Shown one piece after another: positions 35,201 to 43,589 of a stretch of 64,000 nucleotides of DNA; within the stretch, counting starts at the first letter, position 1; every line of letters begins with the position of its first letter. The translations under genes were made by a program, and so were the position numbers. Below the pieces are notes generated by a model, which worked only from the letters and a program-made list of their open reading frames with translations, ran no database searches and was not told where the DNA came from. The DNA comes from Hydrogenoanaerobacterium saccharovorans (GTDB lineage: Bacteria; Bacillota; Clostridia; Oscillospirales; Ruminococcaceae), in contig NZ_RKRD01000001.1 in NCBI RefSeq assembly GCF_003814745.1, forward strand, positions 496,001-560,000. Direction: 5' to 3'.

Positions 35201-36851
35201 AAGATTTGTAGTTCAAACATCCCTTTTTGTTCTTTAAAAACTCCCTGATTTCTTTATCCTTGCTTGACTTTGTGGGTGAGCCGGAGGGATAATCGAAATT
35301 TCTTCCTTCAGCTGCTCGCTCTGAAGCAGGGGGATACTCAAGTTCCATCGGTGGCGGTGCACCTTCGTCATCAGGATAGGGGATACCATCAAAACTTTCA
35401 GTTGACACTACCAACTCTGAGGGAGTAAAATTGAAAATTTCCCCTTCAGCTGCTCGCTCGAAAATAGGGGGGTGGTACTCGGATTCCATCGGTGGCGGTG
35501 CATCCTCGTCATTGGGAAAGGGGATTTCTTCAAAACTTTCAGTTGACACAATCCCCTCTGCGGGAGTAGAATTGAAAATTTTCTCCTCAGTCGCTCGCTC
35601 CAAATTTAGGGGCGGGGTGGTCTGCTCGTTCAGTTCGACAACACACTTTACAATGGTGTTGTGATAAATACGCAGTTTGTCTTTGTCGGGGTGAAAAAAC
35701 TCTTGCCTGAATTGCTCCAGCTTTTTTTCGATTACTTCAGGGTCAGCCACATAACCAGTGATAAACTCTTTCTGCAATTCACAGTATCGGTTAAACATTG
35801 CCTGCATATCGGCATCATTTTCGATTACCCAATGCAGGATGTCATCCACCTGTGTTTTCACTGCTTTGGGCAAATATCCGTATTGCTTTTTACCGTCCAG
35901 CACTTGCAGGTTGTCTGCTAGGTTCAATAGTTTATCCCCAAGTTCTGTGTGTCCGTAATCTTTGGAGTAACAGTTTTGCAGCAGTTGCTCCAATTCATTT
36001 TTCAGTTCACTGCGCTGTTGGTGTTTTTCTGCCTCCCGTACCTTTACTTCATCTTTAAAGATGGAGTTAAAAAACATAGATTTCAAGCTTTCACTGGCTC
36101 GCTGCATGCCTTGCTTGCCACCCTTAATAAACCCTTCACGTTTATCTTTGCTGTAAAACAGCAGATGCACATGCGGGTTATCTGTATTGTCGTGGTAGGC
36201 GCAATTCATCACCAAATTTTCAAGGCTGATGTTGTATGCCTTTGCAATTTGAGGTGCTTTGGAGACAATGAGGTTTTTCCAAGCGGCTCTATGGTCAAAG
36301 CCTGCCTCTTTGGCGGCAATGGTATCGAGCGAAATAATGTGTGACCACTTGATGCTGTCTTCACACTCCAATGCCATTGCTTTTGCGTCCTCGATGTCAA
36401 TGTTACCCGTCAGCCCAAACAACCCGTGCCCATCTTCTTTTTCTACACCCTCACGTTCGGCTATGTAAGGCAGGTATTTAAAAAAGTCCAAATCCTCCAT
36501 CTTGTGATAGCTTTTACCGTCACTGTTTAAAAGCAATTCTGAGTCATCCTGTACTTGTTGTAATTCGTGTACGCGGATGCTCTCCTGTGATTCATCCGTA
36601 AATTTGCAGTATGACGCGTAGCTAACAGTTTTGCTGCCCCCGTCTTTGTAGTCAAGCTTAATGCCTGCTACATTGGTAAGCGCTGAGTCGGTGAGGGTAA
36701 TGCGGGTTTCGGAGTCTACCTCTAATACACCGCCATCCTTATAGACGATAAATTGCGCAGCAATTTTGTTTCCGGCATATTCAAGTTGGTTGAGGGTATG
36801 GCTAATGTCTTGGATGTATCCGCTTTTACAAATTAATTTTGGACTAGCCAT
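32295..36851 (-). CDS. mobL: MobL-type relaxase, very long, with repeat modules
   Basis: A 1518-residue relaxase that would nick oriT and pilot the DNA strand. The N-terminal catalytic domain (about 1-270) has the histidine triad H220, H227 and H229 in HDNTDNPHVHLL. A Pro-rich linker with a repeated 40-residue unit follows (about 420-525), then some 900 helical residues, including two near-identical 256-residue modules. Most relaxases of this type are much shorter. The start overlaps the stop of the ribbon-helix-helix gene (ATGGCTAG), so both are translated together from the oriT-side promoter. Confidence 0.88.
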   Translation of the reverse strand: MASPKLICKSGYIQDISHTLNQLEYAGNKIAAQFIVYKDGGVLEVDSETRITLTDSALTNVAGIKLDYKDGGSKTVSYASYCKFTDESQESIRVHELQQVQDDSELLLNSDGKSYHKMEDLDFFKYLPYIAEREGVEKEDGHGLFGLTGNIDIEDAKAMALECEDSIKWSHIISLDTIAAKEAGFDHRAAWKNLIVSKAPQIAKAYNISLENLVMNCAYHDNTDNPHVHLLFYSKDKREGFIKGGKQGMQRASESLKSMFFNSIFKDEVKVREAEKHQQRSELKNELEQLLQNCYSKDYGHTELGDKLLNLADNLQVLDGKKQYGYLPKAVKTQVDDILHWVIENDADMQAMFNRYCELQKEFITGYVADPEVIEKKLEQFRQEFFHPDKDKLRIYHNTIVKCVVELNEQTTPPLNLERATEEKIFNSTPAEGIVSTESFEEIPFPNDEDAPPPMESEYHPPIFERAAEGEIFNFTPSELVVSTESFDGIPYPDDEGAPPPMELEYPPASERAAEGRNFDYPSGSPTKSSKDKEIREFLKNKKGCLNYKSFSQLYRKALDDIFNPKTTNTALQNFVLDEMQELNYLLTVEKTNKYSDGCKNHVRNVLSTIYHTDNDFRAGTDQLIHNTRKALIHKYDEEQVDKYLHQFEQNMWSLHRTNDAHDYIYYFAKTLDDQKYYQLLSAYREFNSPLNKAIYKVMDNLYENKEISELLKDIRYIKKEIAQYISNDEVSNLLCTDVQPVFSQLCHDAEFYDEFDTYKANYHQVFYENYDNQETAEKYCKRLDDNLLNVRRLMRPHYTVVQFAEHLDEYLYGKVARDKKINKPLHKALFNRLGSSLTDESNSVLAQFVRQELEQMHSDGNRQHTANILKMLYDTDENFRDILDAHTNTIYSQLKEKLGTAKALRLIEQHKQNLFSADSRLPINFLISNYAKNLSESYYQQITYENRNVFSDVNGIVSTRLRNCWENPQIVDAAFILHQLMDADDTNAAEIEEATTNLFKLIYDKPLEEELEKAVTQMTAKFKEHCSDPNMVLEMEERLYSAIYLGDSSSPVNYRIQSFCKNIKEEYCRKVAKDKEINKPLHKVLFRCLGSSLTDESNSILAQFVRQELELMHIDGNSQHAVDILKMLYDTSIEFKDALDTHTNTIYAQLKEKFGTEDALRLIKQHKQNIFSADSKLPVNFLISKYSENLSESYYQQITHEYRNVFACVNQTISKRLRNCWHNKKIVEAAYELNQLFNTEETNAVEIEKATTKLFKLIYDKPLEDELEKAITQMAAKFKEHCSDPNMVLELEERLRSDIYLGDSSSSVNFIIQSFGKNVKEEHAKAILREMPELKEYRSQLYRHLSGALVTGNQQILQLFSAYQMDARGIAQLDEILKMLSCKDFDFVAEKEKLYQSFLSQLQKQGVPRPAGEYQQIFENLFYRKENNKYDTMHIREVVEDVIQNKAEILHRYRTMRCCQLAKALFHDLARILNGQSQNMNRYAEHNQRASFKAQKQFKNRKQFVAQTFDHDDAISY
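32845..34380 (-). repeat. Tandem 768-bp duplication within the relaxase gene
   Basis: Two in-frame units of 768 bp (256 codons) follow each other, for example GGCTTATTTAT at 33610 and at 34378. The encoded copies share long blocks such as GSSLTDESNS, LAQFVRQELE, NLSESYYQQIT, LFKLIYDKPLE and KFKEHCSDPNMVLE. Differences are scattered, so the duplication is not brand new. More diverged, similar helical units lie upstream of them. Confidence 0.8.
35308..35602 (-). repeat. Tandem linker repeats in the relaxase gene
   Basis: About two and a half copies of a unit near 130 bp encode a Pro/Glu-rich linker: ERA-E--IF, then VSTESF-IP-P-DE-APPPME-EY-PP. The unit is repeated with substitutions. Such repeats are prone to copy-number change and would vary the distance between the catalytic domain and the helical modules. 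Confidence 0.75.
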
Positions 36852-37242
36852 CGATTATTTCATCCATTCTCAGCACTCGATTATTCTCTTTCAAAAAGTC
36901 CAACGCTTTCAGTCGATACACGTGTAAATCTTTCATTTTGACATCTAACGAATTTGCAAGGATTAGATTTTGTACAGCTGCCTGTATTGCCAGTTCGGAC
37001 AAAACTCGGTTGGTTTTTTGATTGATGGAATTTTCGGCAGTGCGGAAAGTGCTTTGAATAATCTCAATGACTTGCTCGTTGAAAAAACTAGTTTTGTTTT
37101 GCATGTAGTAGTAATCACGGTAAAACTTCAATGCTGTTTCAATGATGTCAGTTTCCGTTTTGTTGGTCTGTTCCGCGGCAATGCATTTAATATCATTCGC
37201 AAGCTGCTCGTCAATTCGTATGCTTCTTTTTATTACTCCCAT
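36844..37242 (-). CDS. Ribbon-helix-helix relaxosome accessory protein
   Basis: A 132-residue protein. The N-terminus (KRSIRIDEQLANDIKCIAAEQTNKTETDIIETALKFY) is a ribbon-helix-helix DNA-binding domain, followed by a helical tail. Proteins of this kind bind oriT and help the relaxase (MobC-like role). I start it at the ATG at 37242 with AGGAGGT 7 bases upstream. It is the first gene after the oriT candidate and overlaps the relaxase start, which strongly supports the role. Confidence 0.8.
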   Translation of the reverse strand: MGVIKRSIRIDEQLANDIKCIAAEQTNKTETDIIETALKFYRDYYYMQNKTSFFNEQVIEIIQSTFRTAENSINQKTNRVLSELAIQAAVQNLILANSLDVKMKDLHVYRLKALDFLKENNRVLRMDEIIDG

Positions 37243-37377
37243 GATAGTTACCTCCTTGTTTAAAATTAAAAAGACACCGTCATACAAGATGGCGGCATCT
37301 TTTTAACATTAAATTAACTTTAGTGGAAAAATCCATATACTTTATCGTTTCATTTATTGCTATGCTACAGGATAAAG

Positions 37378-37600
37378 GAGAGGTGGCACGTTTGCCACCT
37401 CTCACCACCTCAGCCCGCAGTGCGGGCTGATATCAATGGGTGGCACTTTTGCCACCCATCATGCTTTTGAAAACCACGCTATAGGTGGCAGAAAGTGCGA
37501 TAAGCTGATAACTAAAGCGTTTGTGCAGGTGGCACAAATATTAATCTTGCCACCCAATCTTTAAAAAATGGCTTAGGTATCAGTAATTTGTAGGTGGCAA
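37378..37600. other. Candidate origin of transfer (oriT)
   Basis: This lies within the 421-base gap between the accessory-protein gene and the divergent membrane-protein gene. Three hairpins stand in a row: GAGAGGTGGCA/TGCCACCTCTC (37378-37403), CAGCCCGCA/TGCGGGCTG (37411-37429), and ATGGGTGGCA/TGCCACCCAT (37436-37459). The heptamer GGTGGCA recurs at 37484, 37529 and 37593, the second paired with TGCCACC at 37549. Inverted and direct repeats directly before the relaxosome genes are the hallmark of oriT. The nic site cannot be located by eye. Confidence 0.7.
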
Positions 37601-37602
37601 TA

Positions 37603-37631
37603 TTGATATTCTTATTTCTTCATAGTATGAT
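37603..37631 (+). promoter_or_regulatory. Sigma-A promoter for the divergent membrane protein
   Basis: TTGATA, 17 bases, TATGAT, located 33 bases before the TTG start at 37664. It abuts the last GGTGGCA repeat, so proteins binding the oriT array could also control it. Confidence 0.65.
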
Positions 37632-37663
37632 ATGTATAAAACAATTAGGAAGCGGGAAAAGCA

Positions 37664-38605
37664 TTGAAAAAGTATTTAATACCTATTAAATTGAAAACTA
37701 AACAACAAGATTTCAAAAATAATAAAAAAGTTTTAGATAATTTGATAAATAATTTACAATACAAATTTGAAAATAAAAGTACAAGTGTATTAATTTCTTG
37801 CAGTACTTTGCTTGGTGCATTTTGTGCATTCTTTATTCAATTTGTTTCTTATGTTTGGTACTATTCATATGCGTTGTATTTTAAAATTGATTTTGATTAT
37901 GTTTTAGTAAATGAAAAATTTATTTTATATTCGATTGTTATATTTGCAATTTTATTTATAGTAATAGGTTACCCAGCTTACCATACTGTAAGAAGTTTTT
38001 TTATAAAGATACATCATAATTTTAAAATAAAAATCACACTATTTCTTATAATGCTTTTTTTATTTTTCCCTATAATAATAATGATGGTGTTACCTTTTAC
38101 AGTTCAGGGTATATGGAATAAGTCATCTCCTGAACAGCAATCGATAATTATGCCCATATTTTTAGCTGCAGAATTTATTTTGGGCTTTTTATTTATTTTT
38201 AATTTGTTAGGCTTTGGTATATTTTCAAATACAAAAGAATTTGATTGTATTAGAGGTAAAACTTATAAAAACAAAAATAAAAAATGTTCAATAGGAGGTG
38301 TCATATTTACAGCATGTACTATTATATTTGCTATAATAGTTTATGTAGCAATTCTGTCTTATTCTAATGCTGCTTCAAAAAGCAAATTTGATATTTTAAT
38401 TGAACAACCTCAGAATAATGATTTAAAACAAGTATGCTATGCGGTTTTATCAAAGAAAGATGGCTATTTATATGTAGTTGAGTGCAAAATAATAGAAGAT
38501 AATAAAAGTAAAAAACTAGAACTCGAAAGCAGGAAACACAAACTATTGCAACAAGATCGCATAAATCTTATAAAAGAGACTTTTGATGAAGTTACTGTTT
38601 TCTAA
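37664..38605 (+). CDS. Unrecognised integral membrane protein
   Basis: A 313-residue membrane protein with about five helices (for example STLLGAFCAFFIQFVSYV, YSIVIFAILFIVIGYPA, FLIMLFLFFPIIIMMVL, LAAEFILGFLFIFNLLGF and ACTIIFAIIVYVAILSY) and a C-terminal soluble tail of about 75 residues. The start is a TTG at 37664 after GGAAGCGGG. It is the only plus-strand gene inside the transfer region and is far more AT-rich than its neighbours, which suggests recent acquisition. An entry-exclusion or host-interaction role would fit the position, but nothing in the sequence proves it. Confidence 0.65.
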   Translation: MKKYLIPIKLKTKQQDFKNNKKVLDNLINNLQYKFENKSTSVLISCSTLLGAFCAFFIQFVSYVWYYSYALYFKIDFDYVLVNEKFILYSIVIFAILFIVIGYPAYHTVRSFFIKIHHNFKIKITLFLIMLFLFFPIIIMMVLPFTVQGIWNKSSPEQQSIIMPIFLAAEFILGFLFIFNLLGFGIFSNTKEFDCIRGKTYKNKNKKCSIGGVIFTACTIIFAIIVYVAILSYSNAASKSKFDILIEQPQNNDLKQVCYAVLSKKDGYLYVVECKIIEDNKSKKLELESRKHKLLQQDRINLIKETFDEVTVF

Positions 38606-38621
38606 AGCAATTATCATAAAA

Positions 38622-38648
38622 CAAACCGTTGGGGAAACCAACGGTTTG
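38622..38648. terminator. Bidirectional terminator
   Basis: CAAACCGTTGG pairs with CCAACGGTTTG around a 5-base loop. T-runs are suitable on the plus strand (TTTTATC) and on the minus strand (TTTTATGATAA). It separates the convergent membrane protein and the transfer operon ending at 38651. Confidence 0.85.
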
Positions 38649-38650
38649 TT

Positions 38651-39691
38651 TTATCTAAAATACTTCATTGGATTAACCGCCTTACCGTCAATCATAAGCC
38701 CGAAGTGCAGATGCGGCCCGAAACTGTAGCCTGTGTTTCCGACCGCTCCAATGACATCGCCTTGCTTTACTTGCTTGGATTGGTAGTACTGTTCTACGTT
38801 CGGTGCAAATTGTTTTATGGATGGAAACGCCGCAATATATGCTCCGCTCTCAAAGGTATCGAACCGAGAAAGGTGCGCATAAATCGCAGTCTTGCCATTG
38901 TCTGAACGAAGAAATGCAACCGCTCCATAGCTTACAATGGCACCGCTGTTGTTGCGCCATATGTAATAATCTACGCTGCCATCAAAGGCAGCTACCACAG
39001 GAGTGCCAATGGTTGCACCAATGTCAACACCTGCTCCGCGTCCCATACCGTGCCACCCTTGTGTGTAGTGAGCACCACCTTTCACAAGAGAGATAACACC
39101 ACCCGTTAAAGAACCGTCATCACCAATAACAGGAACATCTTCTGTATCTTCTTCACCCTCGTCATAAAGTAGCTGAATGAACTCAATGTCATCCTCTGAA
39201 AATTCAAAGGGAGTAGTCCTTAACATAGAACTAATTTCTTCAGCAGATATAAAAAAATACACGGTCTTTTTGACCGTGACTGTCTTTGACTCTCCGCTCA
39301 TCGGGTCATCGCTGGGAACATCCTTTTTTTCTGCAACGACTTTGGAGTCAACAAAGTAATCTTTGATAAACGCTGTTATCTCGCGTTTGCTATCCATCAA
39401 GTCGCCGTTTAAGGTGAAATCAATTGTCTTTACAACACTTGTCGGCAGTTCGTTTTCGATGCGGTATTCTGCCTTAACATCTTGTATCGACTGAAAATAA
39501 ATATCATTGTCCAGTTCTGCTTGCCCAAATGGGTTTAGTGTCAGCAGAACTGCACAGATAATGAGAAATGGCAGTGCGATTATCAGTAACACCAGCAAAA
39601 GAAGAAAGAGCAGTCCGAAGAAGATGACTTTTAAATTCTTCTTATCGGATAAAACAAGCGCAATTTTGGCGGCGGTAATAGGGTCTGCCAT
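38651..39691 (-). CDS. T4SS-associated M23-family peptidoglycan hydrolase
   Basis: A 346-residue protein with one membrane helix at about 23-53 (FFGLLFLLLLVLLIIALPF). A VirB8-like or linker region follows, then a C-terminal M23 (LytM) metallopeptidase with H in GWHGMGRGAGVD, the D of that stretch, and GPHLHFG. It would cut peptidoglycan to let the transfer channel through the wall, as with the lytic enzymes of Gram-positive conjugation systems. It is the last gene of the secretion operon, one codon gap after virB4. Confidence 0.88.
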   Translation of the reverse strand: MADPITAAKIALVLSDKKNLKVIFFGLLFLLLLVLLIIALPFLIICAVLLTLNPFGQAELDNDIYFQSIQDVKAEYRIENELPTSVVKTIDFTLNGDLMDSKREITAFIKDYFVDSKVVAEKKDVPSDDPMSGESKTVTVKKTVYFFISAEEISSMLRTTPFEFSEDDIEFIQLLYDEGEEDTEDVPVIGDDGSLTGGVISLVKGGAHYTQGWHGMGRGAGVDIGATIGTPVVAAFDGSVDYYIWRNNSGAIVSYGAVAFLRSDNGKTAIYAHLSRFDTFESGAYIAAFPSIKQFAPNVEQYYQSKQVKQGDVIGAVGNTGYSFGPHLHFGLMIDGKAVNPMKYFR

Positions 39692-39693
39692 AG

Positions 39694-42054
39694 TTATCGA
39701 CCTCCGCCAGTACCAAACAATTCAGCTTCAAAGGGTAAACTGCCAACAATCATATGGTAATTGTCTTTACCTGCTTTCAATAAACAATGGCGTTGGTTAG
39801 AATATCGGATGCTATCAACTTCACCTTTTGTAAGCTGTAGCTTTTGCTGTACCAAATCCATATCTACATTACCAGGATAAAAAATAAATTTATAGGTGGG
39901 TGTATCCAAGATGGATGCCGTAATATGCACAATTGCGGGGTCAAGGCAATCTGCCAGCCTTTGTGTTCCCGTTAATAGGGTTGCCTCGTATTTTCTTGCA
40001 CGGCGTACAAACGAGTTTAGATATTTTACAACCATAAGGTTATCGCGGTTCACCAAAAGATGAAGTTCATCGATTGCTAACATTACATTTTTTTCACCGC
40101 AGATAATTCTATTCCATATGTAAGTAAGGTAGTTAAACAACACCGCTTGCATATTATCGCTTGACCCTGTAAGCAATTCTTTTATATTAAAGTTTATTAG
40201 CTTACTGTTTATGATATTTGTGTGCTTATTAAATAGGGGACTGAGAGAGCCTTTGTGTACATCATAAAGAAGCAGTAGTAATTCTTTCAGCACAGTATCA
40301 TCAATCATCTTGTATAGACCACTGTATTTCTTTGGGTTTTCCAAAATGTCATCGATGAACTCATACAAATCTGAAAATATAGGGTAATCGGTTGGTTTTA
40401 ATACGGATATATCGGTGTTTTCGTCAATGCCGAATTTTTTGTATACGTCCTGCATCAATATTTTAAGCGCCGCTAACTGAATGGGATTAATACTGGGGAT
40501 AAGTACCTTGAAAAAATCTGAGAGCCAACTGAGATGTTGATAAAAAGGTGTTTCAAGTGCTTTGGTATCTTGAAATATATCGGCTTCATAGGCTGTTTCA
40601 TCCCATTCCAAGTCATCAATTTGCTTATCGCGAAATCCCCTTACTTGCATTGGGTTGATTGCAAAGTCTCCTCGTGCACAGTTGATGTTCGTTCCGCCTA
40701 GTTTTTTAAACTCATCACAATATTCATCCCTGTCGGAGTCAAAATTAAATATGGTTGCGTGCCGCAGAGCCTTTTGACAGATAATTTTTTTAATGAGCCA
40801 AGACTTTCCTTGCCCCGGGTCACCAACTATTGCAATACTGGTATTTGTTCTGCTCTTACTGCGTACGTTGTTATCAATAGAGATAATACCATTATCAATG
40901 GTTTTGCCCAATAACATGCCAGTATGGTCATTGATATAAGATGCGCTAAACGGATACATTCTGCCAAATGTGTTGGACGGAATATTATTGGCAAGCAGTT
41001 TTCCACGTGTGTCAGAACCGATAGGGGATACTCCCAAAAAGCCATCCTTTTGGCGTAGTACAAAGTCCTCCAACGTGATGCCAGAGGCAGAAAATTCCGA
41101 TGAAATTGCTTTTATGTTTTCCTCCAGTTCCGCAACCGTTTTTCCATAAAGTTCGATGTAAATGTTTACATACTTTACTCCACCGCCACTGCCTGCGTTT
41201 TGCAGACAGTCGTTATAAAATGCGGTTAGTGTATTTACGTCATTGGCAGTTTCAAGCACCTTAGTCTGTTTGGTGGCAAAAAAGCCACTGCTTTTGTTAT
41301 TAAACTGCTTATCTACAAGCTTCTTGACCTGTTCACCGTTCATATCCGATATACGGATATGAACGGTGGTGTTTGGTCGCTGAATGATTTTTTTGAGTAT
41401 GTCATTGTTACCACTGGTAATGTTTTGCGGAAGATTTCTTACTACTAAGGTTTTTCGATAGAAGTTGGTTTGCAGAACATAATTAATATCAAAGTCCATT
41501 TTCGTGGGGAGCAGATGACGGACAATAGGAGAAATATCCGACTCTGTTTCTTCTTCATCGACATCTAGGTAAATATCACAGTCACAAAACTCTCTGAGCA
41601 GAAAACAGCGCATAACACTTATCAGTTCTGATTTTTCTGCGATTTCACAAACGTTGCCCGAAGCATCCAAGGCTTCTTTGAATTTTTCTACAGTAATAGC
41701 TTGCTTTGATTTAACAACAAAATAATAAACACGCTGTGTATTACCGATGCGGTCTTCTACTTTGTTGAGTTCGCTTAATAAATCGTCCATGATGTACTCA
41801 AAACGGTTATCCAGTGTTTTAATAAACTCCCTGTTTTTATTCAGGTTTATTGTTTGGTCAATGGCAAGCATTGAAAAGGAATGTTCTGTAACGGTGCGCA
41901 TCAAGTTTTCAAAACCGTTGTAATAGTAATCTTTGTCATTTTCGCTCAGTGTTGTAAAATTGGGCGGTTTCAATTTGAAGAAATGAAAGTGCCCTTTTGG
42001 TGTTGATATGTAATTTTGTTCAAAATTAAAGTTAATTAAACTCGTCATTTCCAT
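39694..42054 (-). CDS. virB4: VirB4-type conjugation ATPase
   Basis: A 786-residue ATPase powering the type IV secretion system. After an N-terminal region of about 390 residues, Walker A is GDPGQGKS (411-418), followed by FNFDSDRDEY and the AINPMQV motif typical of VirB4/TraE; Walker B is VMLAIDELHLL; a late motif RKYEATLLTGTQRLADCL matches the conserved RxG region. Its start overlaps the preceding PrgI-like gene by 23 bases, so they are coupled. Confidence 0.93.
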   Translation of the reverse strand: MEMTSLINFNFEQNYISTPKGHFHFFKLKPPNFTTLSENDKDYYYNGFENLMRTVTEHSFSMLAIDQTINLNKNREFIKTLDNRFEYIMDDLLSELNKVEDRIGNTQRVYYFVVKSKQAITVEKFKEALDASGNVCEIAEKSELISVMRCFLLREFCDCDIYLDVDEEETESDISPIVRHLLPTKMDFDINYVLQTNFYRKTLVVRNLPQNITSGNNDILKKIIQRPNTTVHIRISDMNGEQVKKLVDKQFNNKSSGFFATKQTKVLETANDVNTLTAFYNDCLQNAGSGGGVKYVNIYIELYGKTVAELEENIKAISSEFSASGITLEDFVLRQKDGFLGVSPIGSDTRGKLLANNIPSNTFGRMYPFSASYINDHTGMLLGKTIDNGIISIDNNVRSKSRTNTSIAIVGDPGQGKSWLIKKIICQKALRHATIFNFDSDRDEYCDEFKKLGGTNINCARGDFAINPMQVRGFRDKQIDDLEWDETAYEADIFQDTKALETPFYQHLSWLSDFFKVLIPSINPIQLAALKILMQDVYKKFGIDENTDISVLKPTDYPIFSDLYEFIDDILENPKKYSGLYKMIDDTVLKELLLLLYDVHKGSLSPLFNKHTNIINSKLINFNIKELLTGSSDNMQAVLFNYLTYIWNRIICGEKNVMLAIDELHLLVNRDNLMVVKYLNSFVRRARKYEATLLTGTQRLADCLDPAIVHITASILDTPTYKFIFYPGNVDMDLVQQKLQLTKGEVDSIRYSNQRHCLLKAGKDNYHMIVGSLPFEAELFGTGGGR

Positions 42055-42352
42055 CGGTGTTCAGCTCCTTTTCAAACAGGGTGTATTCATTAAAGCGAGT
42101 AGTCTTTTTTAGAAGATAACTTATGCCAACCTTACACCAGTAATGGACGGGGTAGCCGTTCATTTTAAAACGCAGAAAAGCGTATAAGGTAGGGAAAAAG
42201 AATAGAAAGTAAATGCGGGTGTGCAGTACGGCAAACGTACTGGCAGCACCCAACAGAACAATCATTGCAACATCTAAAATAGAATACATTCCAATCAGTG
42301 AAAATTCTTCATTTAAATTTTTGGGAATGCGATATATTTTTTCATCTCTCAT
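42032..42352 (-). CDS. PrgI/VirB3-like membrane protein
   Basis: A 106-residue protein with two close membrane helices (YSILDVAMIVLLGAASTFAVLH and IYFLFFFPTLYAFLRF) after an N-terminal IPKNLNEE motif that is common to PrgI-family proteins. These are the Gram-positive counterparts of VirB3 and sit just before VirB4, as here. It would anchor the ATPase at the inner part of the channel. Confidence 0.82.
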   Translation of the reverse strand: MRDEKIYRIPKNLNEEFSLIGMYSILDVAMIVLLGAASTFAVLHTRIYFLFFFPTLYAFLRFKMNGYPVHYWCKVGISYLLKKTTRFNEYTLFEKELNTDGNDEFN

Positions 42353-42364
42353 TTATTAACCTCC

Positions 42365-43237
42365 TTATACCTTGTTGCGCAGCAGGGATAGCATCATATT
42401 CCCCCCCATATATGCCGACTGAAAAGCTTGACCAGCACCAGAAATCCAACTGCGCTTTTGTAATTGTTTCGGTACTGCAAAGGTCGCTAGTATAAAAGCA
42501 CCGCCTAAAACATAAGAGGTAATAATATTTTTTGAATATGCTAGTATACAAATGCCAGAATAGAAACAGCAGTATTGTATGATATATGTAAGTCCTATAG
42601 CAATTGTACTGTTTATCCATTCAAAACCTTGTTGGTCTTTGCCTAACAAGAAATATTGTACATAAGATGGGGCACTCATTATTTGAATGAATATTGCCCC
42701 TACACGCATAATTGAAACAACAAAGAAAGCGACCAATGCAATGAAAAGGATGATAGATAATGCCATATTTTTAGAAAAGATAGTTTCTGCAATTGAGTTT
42801 AATTCACTGCCGATGAGCTTCCCTACGTTTGATGATGTAGCATCCCCGCTGATAAATGTATCTAAGGTCGATGCGACATAAGAGGGCAGGAAAAATACAA
42901 GGCGGGCAAGTATTTGGTTAAATAAGATAAAGAAAACAGTGGTTACAAAGCATTTAAAAATAACATACCAGTTTCGGTCTTTTTCCTGTACAATGCTCAA
43001 AAAATAGAATATTAAAGAATAACCTAAGACTAACCAACTTGCCATATTTGCGAGATACAAAAATGCTTTGACAATTGGATTGTCAAACAACCCAACGATA
43101 CTGTCATTCATTCTTGTGAACAAAAAGTTATAAAGCTCTAATATTGATGCTTTAATCGGGTCTGTACCTACTTTGAAAAAGTGACCGATTACATCAATGA
43201 TTACTTTGGATAAGTTTGCAACAATTTTTGAAGTCAT
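42365..43237 (-). CDS. VirB6/TrbL-like polytopic channel protein
   Basis: A 290-residue protein with about six membrane helices (for example LYLANMASWLVLGYSLIFYFL, CFVTTVFFILFNQILARLVFFL, ALSIILFIALVAFFVVSIM and SYVLGGAFILATFAVP). An N-terminal amphipathic part and a C-terminal region with GQAFQSAYMGG agree with the VirB6/TrbL-type core component. The neighbours (small VirB2-like before, VirB3-like after) fix its role as the inner-membrane channel of the transfer machine. Confidence 0.82.
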   Translation of the reverse strand: MTSKIVANLSKVIIDVIGHFFKVGTDPIKASILELYNFLFTRMNDSIVGLFDNPIVKAFLYLANMASWLVLGYSLIFYFLSIVQEKDRNWYVIFKCFVTTVFFILFNQILARLVFFLPSYVASTLDTFISGDATSSNVGKLIGSELNSIAETIFSKNMALSIILFIALVAFFVVSIMRVGAIFIQIMSAPSYVQYFLLGKDQQGFEWINSTIAIGLTYIIQYCCFYSGICILAYSKNIITSYVLGGAFILATFAVPKQLQKRSWISGAGQAFQSAYMGGNMMLSLLRNKV

Positions 43238-43241
43238 TTAT

Positions 43242-43589
43242 TTACGCAGCTCCCCCCAAAACCATATTAAACAGACCACCAAAAATCGCACCATAACCAG
43301 CAAGTAAACCGAAGACGACGAAACTTAACAAGAGCCAAGATACTTTTTCTTGTACTCCCTCTCCATCTTTTCTCTTTTTCGCATAGGAGATAGAAAGTAT
43401 TAACCAAAATATTATTAATAAGACTATAAGCAGCGATGATGGCACAACCACTTTATCAAACAGTCCTTTTACTGTACCGTAACCGCTTTTCATTGCTCTG
43501 CTACCAGAGTTAATAATTTCACTCGAGATATCATCTAATGTGCTACTGCTGGTTGCATTTAATAGCGTAAGCTTTAACGACTGATACAT
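43242..43589 (-). CDS. Small VirB2-like two-helix membrane protein
   Basis: A 115-residue protein with two membrane helices (VVPSSLLIVLLIIFWLILSISY and WLLLSFVVFGLLAGYGAIFGGLFNMVL) separated by a short basic loop (KKRKDGEG). The size, topology and place just before the VirB6-like gene fit a VirB2/pilin-like channel subunit. Its start lies inside the end of the primase-like gene (16-base overlap). Confidence 0.7.
   Translation of the reverse strand: MYQSLKLTLLNATSSSTLDDISSEIINSGSRAMKSGYGTVKGLFDKVVVPSSLLIVLLIIFWLILSISYAKKRKDGEGVQEKVSWLLLSFVVFGLLAGYGAIFGGLFNMVLGGAA

Noticed and set aside
35949..36344. 131-codon plus-strand frame within the relaxase gene
   Set aside because: It is antisense to the relaxase catalytic domain and shows no protein-like features.
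37378..37600. CRISPR array from repeated GGTGGCA
   Set aside because: Repeat units are only 7-11 bases, spacing is irregular and copies occur in both directions as hairpins; this fits oriT.
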